NCBI GenBank assembly: GCA_963757115.1
Contig: CAVWQV010000006.1
Coordinates: 1-64,000 of the forward strand
Reading direction: 5' to 3'
Source: CAVWQV01 sp963757115
GTDB lineage: Bacteria; Pseudomonadota; Alphaproteobacteria; Acetobacterales; Acetobacteraceae
DNA: 64,000 nt
In this document: positions 49,270 through 58,595 of the stretch, piece by piece
Numbering within the stretch: position 1 is the first letter of the stretch
How the letters are laid out: each line of letters begins with the position of its first letter
The notes under the pieces: model-generated
The model's database searches: none
What the model saw: the letters and a program-made list of their open reading frames with translations, nothing else
What the model was told of the DNA's origin: nothing
Made by a program: the position numbers and the translations under genes

Positions 49270-49965
49270 TCAGTCTAGCGAGGGAAGCGCGCCAGCGTTC
49301 ATAACGACGATCCGGCCGCTGTCCTTCCCTAATACCCTTTCCTCCTCCCACTGTCGCAGTTGCTTGTTCACCTTCTCCCGCGAGGCGCCGACCAGGGTGC
49401 TCAAGTCCTTCTGCGACAGCTTGACCTCGATGCGGGTGCCGGTGCGGACTGGCACCCCGTATTGGCTGGCCAGCCGGCCGAGCAGCCGGCCCAGACGCGC
49501 CGGTAGATCGAGGAGCGCCATATCTTCAAACGTCGTGTTCGAGCGCCGTAATCGGCGCGTCAGCACCGCTATCAGGTGCAGGCACAACTCGCTGTTGGCG
49601 CGCAGCAGGCGGAGGAACTGGCCCCGTTCGATCACCAGCAAGGCGCAGTCTTCCTGAGCCGTGACGTCGGCGCTGACCGGCTCGCCATCGAGCAGTGACA
49701 TGTCGCCCAGAACCTCACCCGGGCCGAGGATGGCCAGCGTCGCTTCCTTGCCCTCCTCGGAGGTGATGCTGATCCGCACCCGGCCGGACACGATGACCAC
49801 CATGGTTGCATTGTCGTCGCCGCGTCGGAGAATGACATCGTTGCGGGCGACCCTGCGGATTGCTGCGCGCGTCAGCACGGCGTCGAGGTCGGCCGGCTGC
49901 AGCGACTGAAAGAGCTCCGTACGCGCGAGTGCCGCGCGGCGCGCGGCGGGGTCCATCGTTGCCAT
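49270..49965 (-). CDS. Crp/Fnr family transcriptional regulator
   Basis: 231 residues. The cyclic-nucleotide-binding domain has VILRRGDDNATMVVIVSGRV, then GEVLGDMSLLDGEPVSADVT, in which the phosphate-binding arginine of classic Crp (R-[ST]-A) is replaced by VSADV. The winged helix has KLSQKDLSTLVGASREKVNK. It has no Cys cluster like Fnr. ATG at 49965 chosen (then MATMDPAARR); an ATG at 49956 is also possible. First gene of an operon with the cyclase, so it is the natural candidate receptor for that cyclase's product, though the altered loop may change ligand choice. Confidence 0.88.
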   Translation of the reverse strand: MATMDPAARRAALARTELFQSLQPADLDAVLTRAAIRRVARNDVILRRGDDNATMVVIVSGRVRISITSEEGKEATLAILGPGEVLGDMSLLDGEPVSADVTAQEDCALLVIERGQFLRLLRANSELCLHLIAVLTRRLRRSNTTFEDMALLDLPARLGRLLGRLASQYGVPVRTGTRIEVKLSQKDLSTLVGASREKVNKQLRQWEEERVLGKDSGRIVVMNAGALPSLD

Positions 49966-50106
49966 GGCGAACCTGGTGCCGGAATGCGGGAACATCGCAC
50001 CGCTTCGGTATGCAGGGCAAACGCGCCGCCCCGCGGGGCGGCGCATGCGCGCAGGCGGCGGGATAAGCTTGCTCTCGCCTCCGGTTTCCCCCAATGGTTC
50101 GCCGCC

Positions 50107-51072
50107 ATGAGCCATGACCCTCGCCAGCCGGTCGGCAACGGCGATTCCCGGACGTTGGAGCGTTGGCTGACCGGACCGCGCTTCGCTCGGCTGCCCGCGC
50201 GCGAGGCCGCGCATCCGCCACCCTTGTTGTCCTTCGAGTTCTTCCCGCCCCGGACGGAGGCGCTGGAGCAGCAGCTATGGTCCTGCATCCGCCGCCTCGA
50301 GCCGTTGTCGCCGCGCTTCGTATCCGTCACCTACGGGGCCGGAGGCTCCACCCAGGAGCGAACGCACGCGACCGTGGCGCGGATCGTCCGGGAAACCGGG
50401 CTGGTGCCGGCAGCCCACCTGACCTGCGTCGGCGCCACCCGGGACGAGGTGAACTCCGTGGCGCAACGCTACTGGGCGGCGGGCGTGCGGCACATCGTCG
50501 CACTTCGGGGCGATCCCCCACCGGGCGCCGACTACGCCCCACAGCCCGGGGGTTATCCGTACGCGGCCGACCTGGTGGAGGGCCTGCGCCGGGTTGCCGA
50601 TTTCGAGATCTCGGTCGCGGCGCATCCCGAAACGCATCCGTCGGCGATGAGCGCCCAGCACGACCTCGACAATCTCAAGCGAAAGCTCGACGCCGGTGCG
50701 ACGCGCGCGATAACCCAATACTTCTTCGACCCGAACCTGTTCCTCGATTTCCTCGATCGTTGCCTCGCGGCGGGCATCACGGCGCCGATCGTGCCGGGGA
50801 TCATGCCCGTTTCGAACTTTGCGCAGATCGTGAAGTTCAGCGCGATGTGCGGCGCGGGCGTGCCGGATTGGCTGGCCCGGATGTTCGAGGGCTTGGACGA
50901 CGATGCGGAGACCCGCCGCATGGTGGCCGCGTTCGTGGCCGCGGAGCAGGTGCGGCTGCTGCAGGCCAGCGGGGTGGACGAGTTCCATCTCTACACGCTG
51001 AACCGGCCTGACCTCACCTACGCCATCGCGCACATCTTAGGGGTGCGGCCCGCCGGACCGCGCGCGTCGTGA
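50107..51072 (+). CDS. metF: Methylenetetrahydrofolate reductase
   Basis: 321 residues, FAD-dependent reduction of 5,10-methylene-THF to 5-methyl-THF for methionine synthesis. Motifs: LLSFEFFPPRTEALEQQLW (catalytic Glu), FVSVTYGAGGSTQERTHAT, HLTCVGATRDEV, HIVALRGDPP, ITQYFFDPNLFLDFLDRC and PGIMPVSNFAQI. Divergent from the Crp gene with a 141-base gap. ATG at 50107. Intact. Its stop overlaps the next gene. Confidence 0.96.
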   Translation: MSHDPRQPVGNGDSRTLERWLTGPRFARLPAREAAHPPPLLSFEFFPPRTEALEQQLWSCIRRLEPLSPRFVSVTYGAGGSTQERTHATVARIVRETGLVPAAHLTCVGATRDEVNSVAQRYWAAGVRHIVALRGDPPPGADYAPQPGGYPYAADLVEGLRRVADFEISVAAHPETHPSAMSAQHDLDNLKRKLDAGATRAITQYFFDPNLFLDFLDRCLAAGITAPIVPGIMPVSNFAQIVKFSAMCGAGVPDWLARMFEGLDDDAETRRMVAAFVAAEQVRLLQASGVDEFHLYTLNRPDLTYAIAHILGVRPAGPRAS

Positions 51073-51422
51073 CCGGGCTTCAAGAGACGCCGAGTCTCGG
51101 CACCGAGCAGGATCTGTTCGAGTTGGCGAACCTCTACCCGAGGACGACGGGGCTGCCGGTCACGGTCTGGGTCAGCGCACGCGGAAACGCCCGGCACCAC
51201 GCGCGTGTTAAGGTCTGCACCATTCCAGGCGATCGGATGACCATCGATGAAACCGCCGTGGTCGCGGTCCGCCCCGCCCCCGCCGTGCTGCACGGCACGT
51301 TGCCGCCCGACGTGGAAGGGCCGGTGCTGCGCTGGGTGGCTCTGAATACGCCGGCGCTGATGGATTACTGGAACGGCGCCATCGATACAGTGGAATTCGT
51401 GGCGCGATTGCAGCGCGTCTGA
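51069..51422 (+). CDS. Conserved hypothetical protein
   Basis: 117 residues from a GTG that overlaps the metF stop. It has LYPRTTGLPVTVWVSARGNA, VVAVRPAPAVLHGTLP and VALNTPALMDYWNGAIDTVE. As far as I recall, similar small proteins with LYPR.TGLP..VW...RG.A occur widely in alphaproteobacteria, often on plasmids or phages, with no known function. No membrane segment. Confidence 0.7.
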   Translation: MTGLQETPSLGTEQDLFELANLYPRTTGLPVTVWVSARGNARHHARVKVCTIPGDRMTIDETAVVAVRPAPAVLHGTLPPDVEGPVLRWVALNTPALMDYWNGAIDTVEFVARLQRV

Positions 51423-51462
51423 GGCGGTTGGCCGGACTCGCCTGGCCTCCTATATCGGGGCC

Positions 51463-53649
51463 GTGGCTGATTACCTCTCCCGCCTAAACCCCGAGCAACG
51501 CGAGGCGGTGGAGACCGTAGATGGTCCGCTGCTCGTGCTGGCCGGCGCCGGCACCGGCAAGACCCGTGTGCTGACCACGCGCTTCGCCCACATCCTGATG
51601 ACCGGGCGCGCGGCACCGGGGCAGGTGCTCGCCGTCACCTTCACGAACAAGGCGGCCCGCGAGATGCGCGAGCGGGTCTCCGCCATCCTGGGCCGCCCCG
51701 CCGAGGGACTCTGGCTCGGCACGTTCCACGCGCTCTGCGCGCGCATGTTGCGCCGCCACGCGGAATATGTCGGCCTGACCTCCGGTTTCGGCATCCTCGA
51801 CACCGACGACCAACTCCGGCTGCTGAAGCAGGTGATGGAGGCCGCGCGGGTGGACGCCAAGCGTTGGGCGCCCCCGGCCTTAATGGGCGTGATCCAGCGC
51901 TGGAAGGATCGCGGCCTTACGCCCGACCGGGTCACGGCCGCGGAGGACACCGACTTTGCCGCAGGGCGCGCGCGCGAACTCTACGGCGCCTACCAGGAGC
52001 GGCTACGGACGCTCAACAGCGCCGATTTCGGCGACCTGCTGCTGCACATGACGGAAATTCTGCGGACCAAGCCGGATGTGCTGGCGCAGTACCATCGGTT
52101 CTTCCGTTACATCCTGGTCGACGAATACCAGGATACCAACCTCGTCCAGTACCTTTGGCTGCGGCTGCTGGCGCAGGCGCACTCCAACATCTGTTGCGTG
52201 GGCGACGACGATCAGTCGATCTACTCGTGGCGCGGCGCGGAAGTGGAAAACATCCTCCGCTTCGAGAAGGATTTTCCGGCCGCCCGGATCGTGCGACTGG
52301 AGGCGAACTATCGCTCGACGGCACCCATTCTCGCCGCCGCGTCCGGACTGATTGCCAACAACGAGGGCCGCCTCGGCAAGACGCTCGGCCGGGCCGCAAC
52401 AACTCGGCGGGTGAGAAGGTGAGCGTCGTGTCGCTGTGGGATTCCGACGAGGAAGCCCGCATGGTCGGCGAGCGCGTGGAAACGTTCCGGCGCGACGGCG
52501 GGTCGCTGGCCGAAATGGCGATCCTGGTGCGCGCGGGCTTTCAGACGCGCTCATTCGAGGAGCGGCTCATCACGCTCGGCGTGCCGTACCGCGTCGTGGG
52601 CGGGCTGCGGTTCTACGAGCGTCAGGAGATCCGAGATGCCATCGCCTACATGCGGGTGCTGAACCAGCCGGCCGACGACCTCGCATTCGAGCGCATCGTG
52701 AACGTGCCCCGGCGCGGCGTGGGCGACGCGGCGCTTCGGTCGATGCACGAGGCTGCGCGGTCGCACGGCATCCCGCTCGCGGCCGCTGCCGCCCGCCTGT
52801 TAGCCGAGGGCGGGCTGAAGGGACGTGTGAAAGAGCGCGGTCGCCGCGCTGCTGAACGGTTTTGACCGCTGGCGCGCCATGCTGGGACGCGATGGGCACG
52901 TAGTGACCCTCGCGACCATGCTGGACGAGAGCGGCTACACCGAAATGTGGAAGCAGGACAAATCGCCGGAAGCGCCGGGACGGCTCGAGAACCTGAAGGA
53001 GCTGGTGCGGGCGCTCGCCGATTTCGAAACGATGGCGGGCTTCCTCGACCACGTGGCATTGGTGATGGAGAACGAGGAGAACGCGGAAGGCGAGCGCGTC
53101 AGCCTCATGACGTTGCACGGTGCCAAGGGCCTCGAGTTCGACGTCGTGTTCCTGCCCGGCTGGGAGGAGGGTCTGTTCCCGAACCAGCGGGCGCTCGACG
53201 AAAGCGGGCTCAAAGGGCTCGAGGAGGAGCGCCGGCTTGCTTATGTCGGGCTCACCCGCGCACGACGGAGGGCGATCGTGAGCCATGCCGCCAACCGGCG
53301 CATCTACGCCAATTGGCAGAGCAGCATCCCGAGCCGGTTCATCGAGGAGCTGCCGGACGACCAGGTGGAACGCAGCGGCTCGGCGGCACTGGCGCGCGAC
53401 GCGCGGGCCGGGGCAGGGCACGTGTTCACCGGGCAGTTCCCGCTTGTTGCGCGACGGCAGCACGTGGTCGAGGTGTGGGAGCAGCCCGGCCGGCAGCCGC
53501 GCGCCGACGCCATCCCCGTCGGCAGCCGCGTGTTCCACCAGAAATTCGGCTACGGAACCGTGACGGCAGCGGACGACGACCGCCTGGACATCGCATTCGA
53601 CAAGGCGGGTGACAAGCGCGTGCTCGACCGCTTCGTGGAGCCCGCTTGA
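51463..53649 (+). CDS. uvrD: UvrD/PcrA-type ATP-dependent DNA helicase, frameshifted
   Basis: SF1 3'-5' helicase for excision repair and replication restart; about 728 residues. Motif I is AGAGTGKT (residues 28-35); TFTNKAAREMRERV, TFHALCARMLRRH, VDEYQDTN, DDDQSIYSWRGA, LEANYRST and VSLMTLHGAKGLEFD (motif V) plus VGLTRAR (motif VI) follow in order. Two opposite one-base changes, near 52397 (a G missing) and near 52838 (a G extra), put the 440 bases between them in another frame. Start GTG 51463. Because it is a core repair gene, sequence error is the likelier cause. Confidence 0.95.
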
Positions 53650-54542
53650 GCCGCCGTCGGGCCGCTTCGCTGGAGATGGTGTGGGTAGAGACCCCGCCGG
53701 AGGCGCTGGAAGCCTACGAGGCGGCGGTGGGCGCGGTCTGCGATACGGTCGGCTTCTTTCTGGACGAGGCGACCGGGCGGTGGCGCGTGGAGGGTGTCAA
53801 GCCGCTCGGGGAGGCCGAGGGCGAGCTTGCCGGGGCACTCGCTCTCGCGGAAGCGGCAAGCGGCGTTGCCGCGCCGTTGCAGCGTCAGGCGGTCGAGGCC
53901 GAGGACTGGCTGGCGCGCACCCGCGCCGGCTTCCCCGAGCAACTGATCGGCCGCCGGTTCGCCGTGCGCGGAACGCATCTGGCGGGGCCGCCCAGCCCGG
54001 GCCGCATCTGCTTGACGCTCGACGCCGGTCTCGCGTTCGGTTCGGGCGAGCACCCGTCCACCCGCGGCTGCCTGCGCGCCCTGGAGCGCCTAGCCCACCG
54101 GCGGCCGAGGCGAATCCTCGATCTCGGAACCGGCTCCGGCATCTTGGCGATGGCCGCCGCGCGGCTGCTGCGCCGTCCGGTGCTCGCGACCGACATCGAT
54201 CCGTGGTCGGTGCGGGTCGCCCGGGCAAACGCCGCCGCAAACGGGGTGAGGCGGGTCGTGCGGGTGCGCCGGGCCGACGGGTGGCGCGATGCCGGCGTGC
54301 GCGCGTCCCGCCGCTACGATCTGGTGTTCGCCAACATCCTGGCCCGGCCGCTTTGCGCCATGGCGCACGACCTCGCCCGCCATCTGGCGCCAGGCGGCAC
54401 TGCGGTTCTCTCTGGGCTGCTCGAGGAGCAGAGCCGCATGGTGATTGCGGCGCACCGCCGCTGCGGGCTCGTGCTTGAGGGCAGGCTGCGTGAGGGCGCA
54501 TGGACCACCCTGGTCCTGCGCGCCCCCGCCGCTCGAATTTAG
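53646..54542 (+). CDS. prmA: Ribosomal protein L11 methyltransferase
   Basis: 298 residues. C-terminal SAM-dependent methyltransferase domain with LAFGSGEHPSTRGCLRALE, ILDLGTGSGILAMAAARL (motif I) and YDLVFANILARPLCAMA (the NILA active motif of PrmA), plus an N-terminal substrate-recognition domain. Methylates L11 lysines. Begins at a TTG overlapping the uvrD stop. Confidence 0.93.
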   Translation: MSRRRAASLEMVWVETPPEALEAYEAAVGAVCDTVGFFLDEATGRWRVEGVKPLGEAEGELAGALALAEAASGVAAPLQRQAVEAEDWLARTRAGFPEQLIGRRFAVRGTHLAGPPSPGRICLTLDAGLAFGSGEHPSTRGCLRALERLAHRRPRRILDLGTGSGILAMAAARLLRRPVLATDIDPWSVRVARANAAANGVRRVVRVRRADGWRDAGVRASRRYDLVFANILARPLCAMAHDLARHLAPGGTAVLSGLLEEQSRMVIAAHRRCGLVLEGRLREGAWTTLVLRAPAARI

Positions 54543-54802
54543 CCCCGCTGGGAGTATTCGGCCGCGAAAGTGGGATCGAACACGCGGGGCACGTCGCAAC
54601 GGTTAAGACCGATATCGGCGAGCTCGCGGTCCGAGAACTGACGCAGTTCGTTGATGGTCCCGCCTCGGCTCGCAAGGCTCCGCATTCTGGCGAACGCGCG
54701 ACCGATCGGACCAGGAGTGCGCCGGGCGGCCGGCTCTCCGGCCTGGCTGACCGTGTGGGGCACCATCCCCGTGAGCTGCTGGGTCGTAAAGGAATGAGAC
54801 AT
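54539..54802 (-). CDS. DUF1127 domain protein
   Basis: 87 residues. The C-terminal GTINELRQFSDRELADIGLN is the DUF1127 signature (L..L.D.EL.DIGL.R). Small Arg-rich proteins of this type in alphaproteobacteria affect phosphate/carbon control and RNA turnover, but most are not studied. ATG preceded by GGGGGA. Convergent with prmA, overlapping it by four bases. Confidence 0.85.
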   Translation of the reverse strand: MSHSFTTQQLTGMVPHTVSQAGEPAARRTPGPIGRAFARMRSLASRGGTINELRQFSDRELADIGLNRCDVPRVFDPTFAAEYSQRG

Positions 54803-54981
54803 GGGTAAAATCCCCCATCGAAAGTCGCCCGGGTCCGGCGCCGACGTCGGAATAACAGGGCGTCCCCGGGATGCTGCACTGCAACATAATGGCTCGGCCC
54901 GTTCGTTGAACCGGATACTTGTGGCTGCCTGAGATGCGAGGAACGCATGGTCATCTTCCCGCGATTGGCGAATAACCCGAC

Positions 54982-56766
54982 GTGGCCGGCGTGAGCGCCG
55001 CGCGCCTGGCGGCGGTTCGGGCGGAACTCGCCCGGCAGCACCTGGATGGCTTCATCGTGCCGCGGGCCGACGAGCATCTCGGGGAGTATGTGCCTGCCGG
55101 CGCTGAGCGGCTCGCCTGGCTTACCGGGTTTACTGGGAGCGCCGGTCTTGCGGCTATCCTCCCCGGGGAGGCCGCCGTGTTCACGGACGGACGCTACGTG
55201 TTGCAGCTCGAGGCGCAGACTGACGGCACCGTGTGGCAAAGGCGGCACTTGGTCGAGGAACCGCCGCCGGTCTGGCTCGCCGCTCGCGCTCCGATCGGCG
55301 CGCGCATTGGCTACGATCCCATGCTGCTCAGCGAGGAGATGCTGGGACGCTACGCGGAGGCCGGGCTCGACATGGTCCCGGCCGATCGCAACCCCGTGGA
55401 TGCCGTGTGGCCCGACCGGCCTGGTCCGCCGATGGCGCCGGCGGTGCCGCATCCGTTGCGCTACGCGGGCCGCAGCAGCGCCGAAAAGCGTGAGGAGATC
55501 GCCGAAGCGATGCGCCAGGCGAAGCAGGATGCCGCGATCATCAGCGATCCGGCCTCGATCGCCTGGCTGTTCAACATCCGGGGTGCCGACGTGCCGTTCA
55601 CGCCGTTCGCGCTCGGCTTCTCGATAGCCCACGCGGACGGCCGCGCCGAGTTGTTCATGGAGGGAGCCAAGCTTTCGGACGAAACCCGGGCGTGGCTCGG
55701 CAACGCGGTCGCGATCGAAAGTCGTGACGCCCTCGGCGCGGCGCTCGCCCGGCTCGCGGGCCAGCGGGTACGGGTGGACGTGGCCGGCTCTCCAGTGTGG
55801 TTCGCGCAAGCCCTTCGGGCGGCGGGGGCGCAGGTGCTGGCAGGCTCCGACCCATGCCAGTTGCCGAAAGCCACGAAGAATGTGGTGGAGCAGGAGGGGG
55901 CCCGAGCGGCGCACGCCCGCGACGCCATCGCCGTCTGCCGATTTCTGCACCAACTTTCCGAGGCCGCCCCTCGAGGTGGCGAGACCGAGATGTCGGCTGC
56001 GGCCCGGCTGCTCGCCGCCCGCGCGGCGATGGACGAATTTCGCGGGGAGAGCTTCCCGGCAATCTCGGGCGCCGGAGAGCATGGCGCCATCATCCACTAC
56101 CGTGTCACGGAAGCCACGGACCGGACGATCCGGCCGGACGAGGTGTATCTGATCAACTCAGGCGCACAGTATCTGGACGGCACGACGGACATCACCCGCA
56201 CTGTCTGGACCGGGCCCGGTCCCGCGCCCTCCGACATACGGGAGCGCGCGACGCGAGTGCTAAAGGGTCACATCGCCATCGCGACTTTGATCTTCCCCGT
56301 CGGGGTGGCAGGCCCGCATCTCGATGCGTTCGCGCGGCGCGCCCTGTGGCAAGCGGGGCTCGACTACGACCATGGTACGGGGCACGGCGTGGGCAGCTTC
56401 CTTTCGGTCCACGAAGGGCCGGCCAGCCTCTCCCGCGCGGCGCGCCCCGTTCCCCTCGCCGCCGGGATGATCCTATCGAACGAGCCAGGTTTCTACGCGC
56501 CGGGCCAATACGGCATCCGGCTGGAAAACCTGCTTCTGGTTCAACCGGCGGAGCTGCCGGGAGCGAGCAAGCCATTCCTTCGCTTCGAGACCCTGACGTT
56601 CGCGCCGTTCGATCGCGCTCTTATCGAGCCCGCCCTGCTCGAGAGCTTCGAACGCGAGTGGCTGGACGCCTATCACGCCCGCGTCCTGGCGACGGTTGGA
56701 CCGGCGCTTGACGGTGCGGCCCGATCCTGGCTCGCCGCCGCTTGCGCACCCCTCGCGGCGAACTGA
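54982..56766 (+). CDS. pepP: Xaa-Pro aminopeptidase (M24B)
   Basis: 594 residues, large three-domain aminopeptidase P. It has the creatinase-like N-terminal domains (LDGFIVPRADEHLGEYVP) and a C-terminal pita-bread fold with metal ligands in YLDGTTDITRT (about 391-401), GHGVGSFLSVHEGP, ILSNEPGFYAPGQYGIRLEN. It releases N-terminal residues before Pro. GTG start at 54982; GTG 54991 also possible. Frame intact. Confidence 0.93.
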   Translation: MAGVSAARLAAVRAELARQHLDGFIVPRADEHLGEYVPAGAERLAWLTGFTGSAGLAAILPGEAAVFTDGRYVLQLEAQTDGTVWQRRHLVEEPPPVWLAARAPIGARIGYDPMLLSEEMLGRYAEAGLDMVPADRNPVDAVWPDRPGPPMAPAVPHPLRYAGRSSAEKREEIAEAMRQAKQDAAIISDPASIAWLFNIRGADVPFTPFALGFSIAHADGRAELFMEGAKLSDETRAWLGNAVAIESRDALGAALARLAGQRVRVDVAGSPVWFAQALRAAGAQVLAGSDPCQLPKATKNVVEQEGARAAHARDAIAVCRFLHQLSEAAPRGGETEMSAAARLLAARAAMDEFRGESFPAISGAGEHGAIIHYRVTEATDRTIRPDEVYLINSGAQYLDGTTDITRTVWTGPGPAPSDIRERATRVLKGHIAIATLIFPVGVAGPHLDAFARRALWQAGLDYDHGTGHGVGSFLSVHEGPASLSRAARPVPLAAGMILSNEPGFYAPGQYGIRLENLLLVQPAELPGASKPFLRFETLTFAPFDRALIEPALLESFEREWLDAYHARVLATVGPALDGAARSWLAAACAPLAAN

Positions 56767-56863
56767 AGAGATAATCCGTCACGCCCTTTACCGCTTGGCA
56801 ACCACGTTTTGTTCTACTCAAGTTCTGCTTCTGTGCTGGACCGCCGAAAAGAGGATACCGCCT

Positions 56864-57397
56864 ATGCCCGCCGCATCACTCGCCCAAGAGGAAGCCGCTC
56901 GCCTGGTGGAGCTGCAATCGTTCGCGGCCCTGCAAACTCCCCCCACGCACTCGTTCCAGATCATCGTCGAGCGGGTTGCGGCCGAGTGTGAGGTGCCGTT
57001 TGCCGCGATCGCGCTCGTGAACGCCGAGCGGCAGTGGTTCAGGGCATCGGTTGGTGTGTTCGAGCGCGAGACCGCGCGAAGTGTGGCGTTCTGCGCCTCT
57101 GCCGTCGGCGGCATCGAGCCGCTGGTAGTGCCGGATACAACAAAGGACGACCGGTTCAGCGACAACCCCCTGGTCGTCGGCCCTCCGTTTCTCCGGTTTT
57201 ACGCGGGCGTTCCCCTGGTTTCCAGCCGGGGCCTCGCCATCGGTGCGCTGTGCGCGATCGACACGAAGCCACGGGACCTCACCCGCTTGCAGGTGCGGCG
57301 GATGCGGTGGCTCGCCGGGAGGACGATGATCCTGCTCAATGTTGACAAGCCTGCGGAGCAGGGTCCGTTCGGCCAATCATGGGCCCCGCCCGTCTAG
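56864..57397 (+). CDS. GAF domain protein
   Basis: 177 residues forming one GAF sensor domain: FAALQTPPTHSFQIIVERVA, FAAIALVNAERQWFRASVGV, FCASAVGGIEPLVVPDTTKD and FRFYAGVPLVSSRGLAIGALCAID-like sequence, the classical GAF ending GT-LC..D. No output domain is attached. ATG at 56864 has AGAGGA upstream; earlier in-frame starts lie inside pepP. Its TAG shares bases with the stop of the opposite gene. Confidence 0.85.
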   Translation: MPAASLAQEEAARLVELQSFAALQTPPTHSFQIIVERVAAECEVPFAAIALVNAERQWFRASVGVFERETARSVAFCASAVGGIEPLVVPDTTKDDRFSDNPLVVGPPFLRFYAGVPLVSSRGLAIGALCAIDTKPRDLTRLQVRRMRWLAGRTMILLNVDKPAEQGPFGQSWAPPV

Positions 57398-58011
57398 GGC
57401 GGCCCTAGCAACGCCGCCCGGAACCTGTCGCGCACCCAGGCCGGTTCGAAGCGGCGCTTGCGCCGTAGCGCCGGCCCCTCTTTGACCCGGAGCAGGATGA
57501 AGGCGAGCCCGCCACCTTCGCTGACCAGCCGCCTGCCTTCCGGCAGGTCGCCCGGAGTGTTGACGGTGAACACGACGGGGATGCCCGATCCTTCGGCGAT
57601 CACGTCCAGGCGCACGCCCATACCCGTATGGGTTTCCTGGTTCCCGGTCTCACCGTAGCGGCAGTTGTCGACGCAGATGATGGTCAGGTTAGGCGGGTTC
57701 ATCGCCGCCGCGGTGGCGAGCGAGCCGAGGTTCATCAGGAGCTCGCCGTCGCCCGTCACGCACAGCACCCGTCGCTCCGGCCGGGCCAACGCCAGGCCGA
57801 GCGCCATCGGCACCGCGGCCCCCATGGCCCCGCCTAACGGGTAGTTGAGCGGACTGTCGTCGGTGATGGCGGTCAACTCCTGCGCCGCCCCCGCGAGCCC
57901 GGCGATTACCAGGAAATCCCCAGGACGCTCGATCAGCGTGGGGAGCGCCTCGCGCCGGTCGAGCACCGGATCGGGGTGGCCGGGCGTTTGCATCCGCTTC
58001 GGGCGTGCCAT
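57394..58011 (-). CDS. TPP-dependent decarboxylase, C-terminal (beta) subunit, ComE-like
   Basis: 205 residues carrying the TPP/Mg site GDGELLMNLGSLATAAAM, then IICVDNCRYGETG, with the NYPLGGAMGAAVPMALGLAL region before it. It is the beta half of a sulfopyruvate/phosphonopyruvate decarboxylase-type enzyme and pairs with the alpha half encoded 12 bases upstream. ATG preceded by GAGGAGG. True substrate may be a different 2-oxo acid. Confidence 0.82.
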   Translation of the reverse strand: MARPKRMQTPGHPDPVLDRREALPTLIERPGDFLVIAGLAGAAQELTAITDDSPLNYPLGGAMGAAVPMALGLALARPERRVLCVTGDGELLMNLGSLATAAAMNPPNLTIICVDNCRYGETGNQETHTGMGVRLDVIAEGSGIPVVFTVNTPGDLPEGRRLVSEGGGLAFILLRVKEGPALRRKRRFEPAWVRDRFRAALLGPP

Positions 58012-58023
58012 GCTGGGCCCTCC

Positions 58024-58551
58024 TCAGAATTTCTTGGCGCCGATCAGGCGCTGGCCAAGCAACACGGCGACCGCGAAGCCGGACTGGAATGCCATCGTTA
58101 GGGCCGCCTCGATTGTTGGCTGAACGTCCCCCGGCCGGTCGATGCGCATAACGATCAGGCCCATCGCCTCCAGCACGGGCTGCACCGCCCGCCCCATGGG
58201 GAACTGCCAGGGGTTGCCCTCGCCCCAGTCACCACGCATCGAGATGAGCGTGAGGAACGGGAAGCGGCCGCCTGCGGTGAGCGAAAGCATGTTGACACAG
58301 TTGCCGGCGCCACTCGATTGCATCAGCAGCACGCCGCGCGCGCCGCCGAGATCGGCCCCGGCGAGCATCGCCACCCCTTCCTCCTCCGTCGTCAGCGCCA
58401 CCGAATGCACGTCGGGATCGTCGAGGGATCGATCGATCAGGATGCGATGCCCGGCGTCCGGGACGTAGGCAAACTGGGTTATGCCGCCAGCGCGAAGCTG
58501 GTCGTAGAGGGCGTGCTGCCAGGGTTCCAGGTCGTGCTCGCCATCAGCCAT
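58024..58551 (-). CDS. TPP-dependent decarboxylase, N-terminal (alpha) subunit, ComD-like
   Basis: 175 residues of the pyrimidine-binding half: YDQLRAGGITQFAYVPDAGH, LTTEEEGVAMLAGADLGGAR with the catalytic Glu, LLMQSSGAGNCVNMLS and MRGDWGEGNPWQFPMGRAV. Matches the alpha subunit of the two-part sulfopyruvate decarboxylase (ComD). ATG preceded by GGAGG. Works with the beta subunit just downstream. Confidence 0.82.
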   Translation of the reverse strand: MADGEHDLEPWQHALYDQLRAGGITQFAYVPDAGHRILIDRSLDDPDVHSVALTTEEEGVAMLAGADLGGARGVLLMQSSGAGNCVNMLSLTAGGRFPFLTLISMRGDWGEGNPWQFPMGRAVQPVLEAMGLIVMRIDRPGDVQPTIEAALTMAFQSGFAVAVLLGQRLIGAKKF

Positions 58552-58595
58552 GTCGCACCCTCCGCTCGCGCCAGCGATAGGTTACCGCTTAACCC

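Noticed and set aside
49966..50106. A SAM- or SAH-responsive riboswitch upstream of metF
   Set aside because: The 141-base gap between crp and metF shows no clear conserved core or strong stem that I can match to those classes.
53797..56097. 766-codon minus-strand ORF across prmA and pepP
   Set aside because: It spans three real genes on both strands and lacks any recognisable domain; an antisense artefact of high GC.
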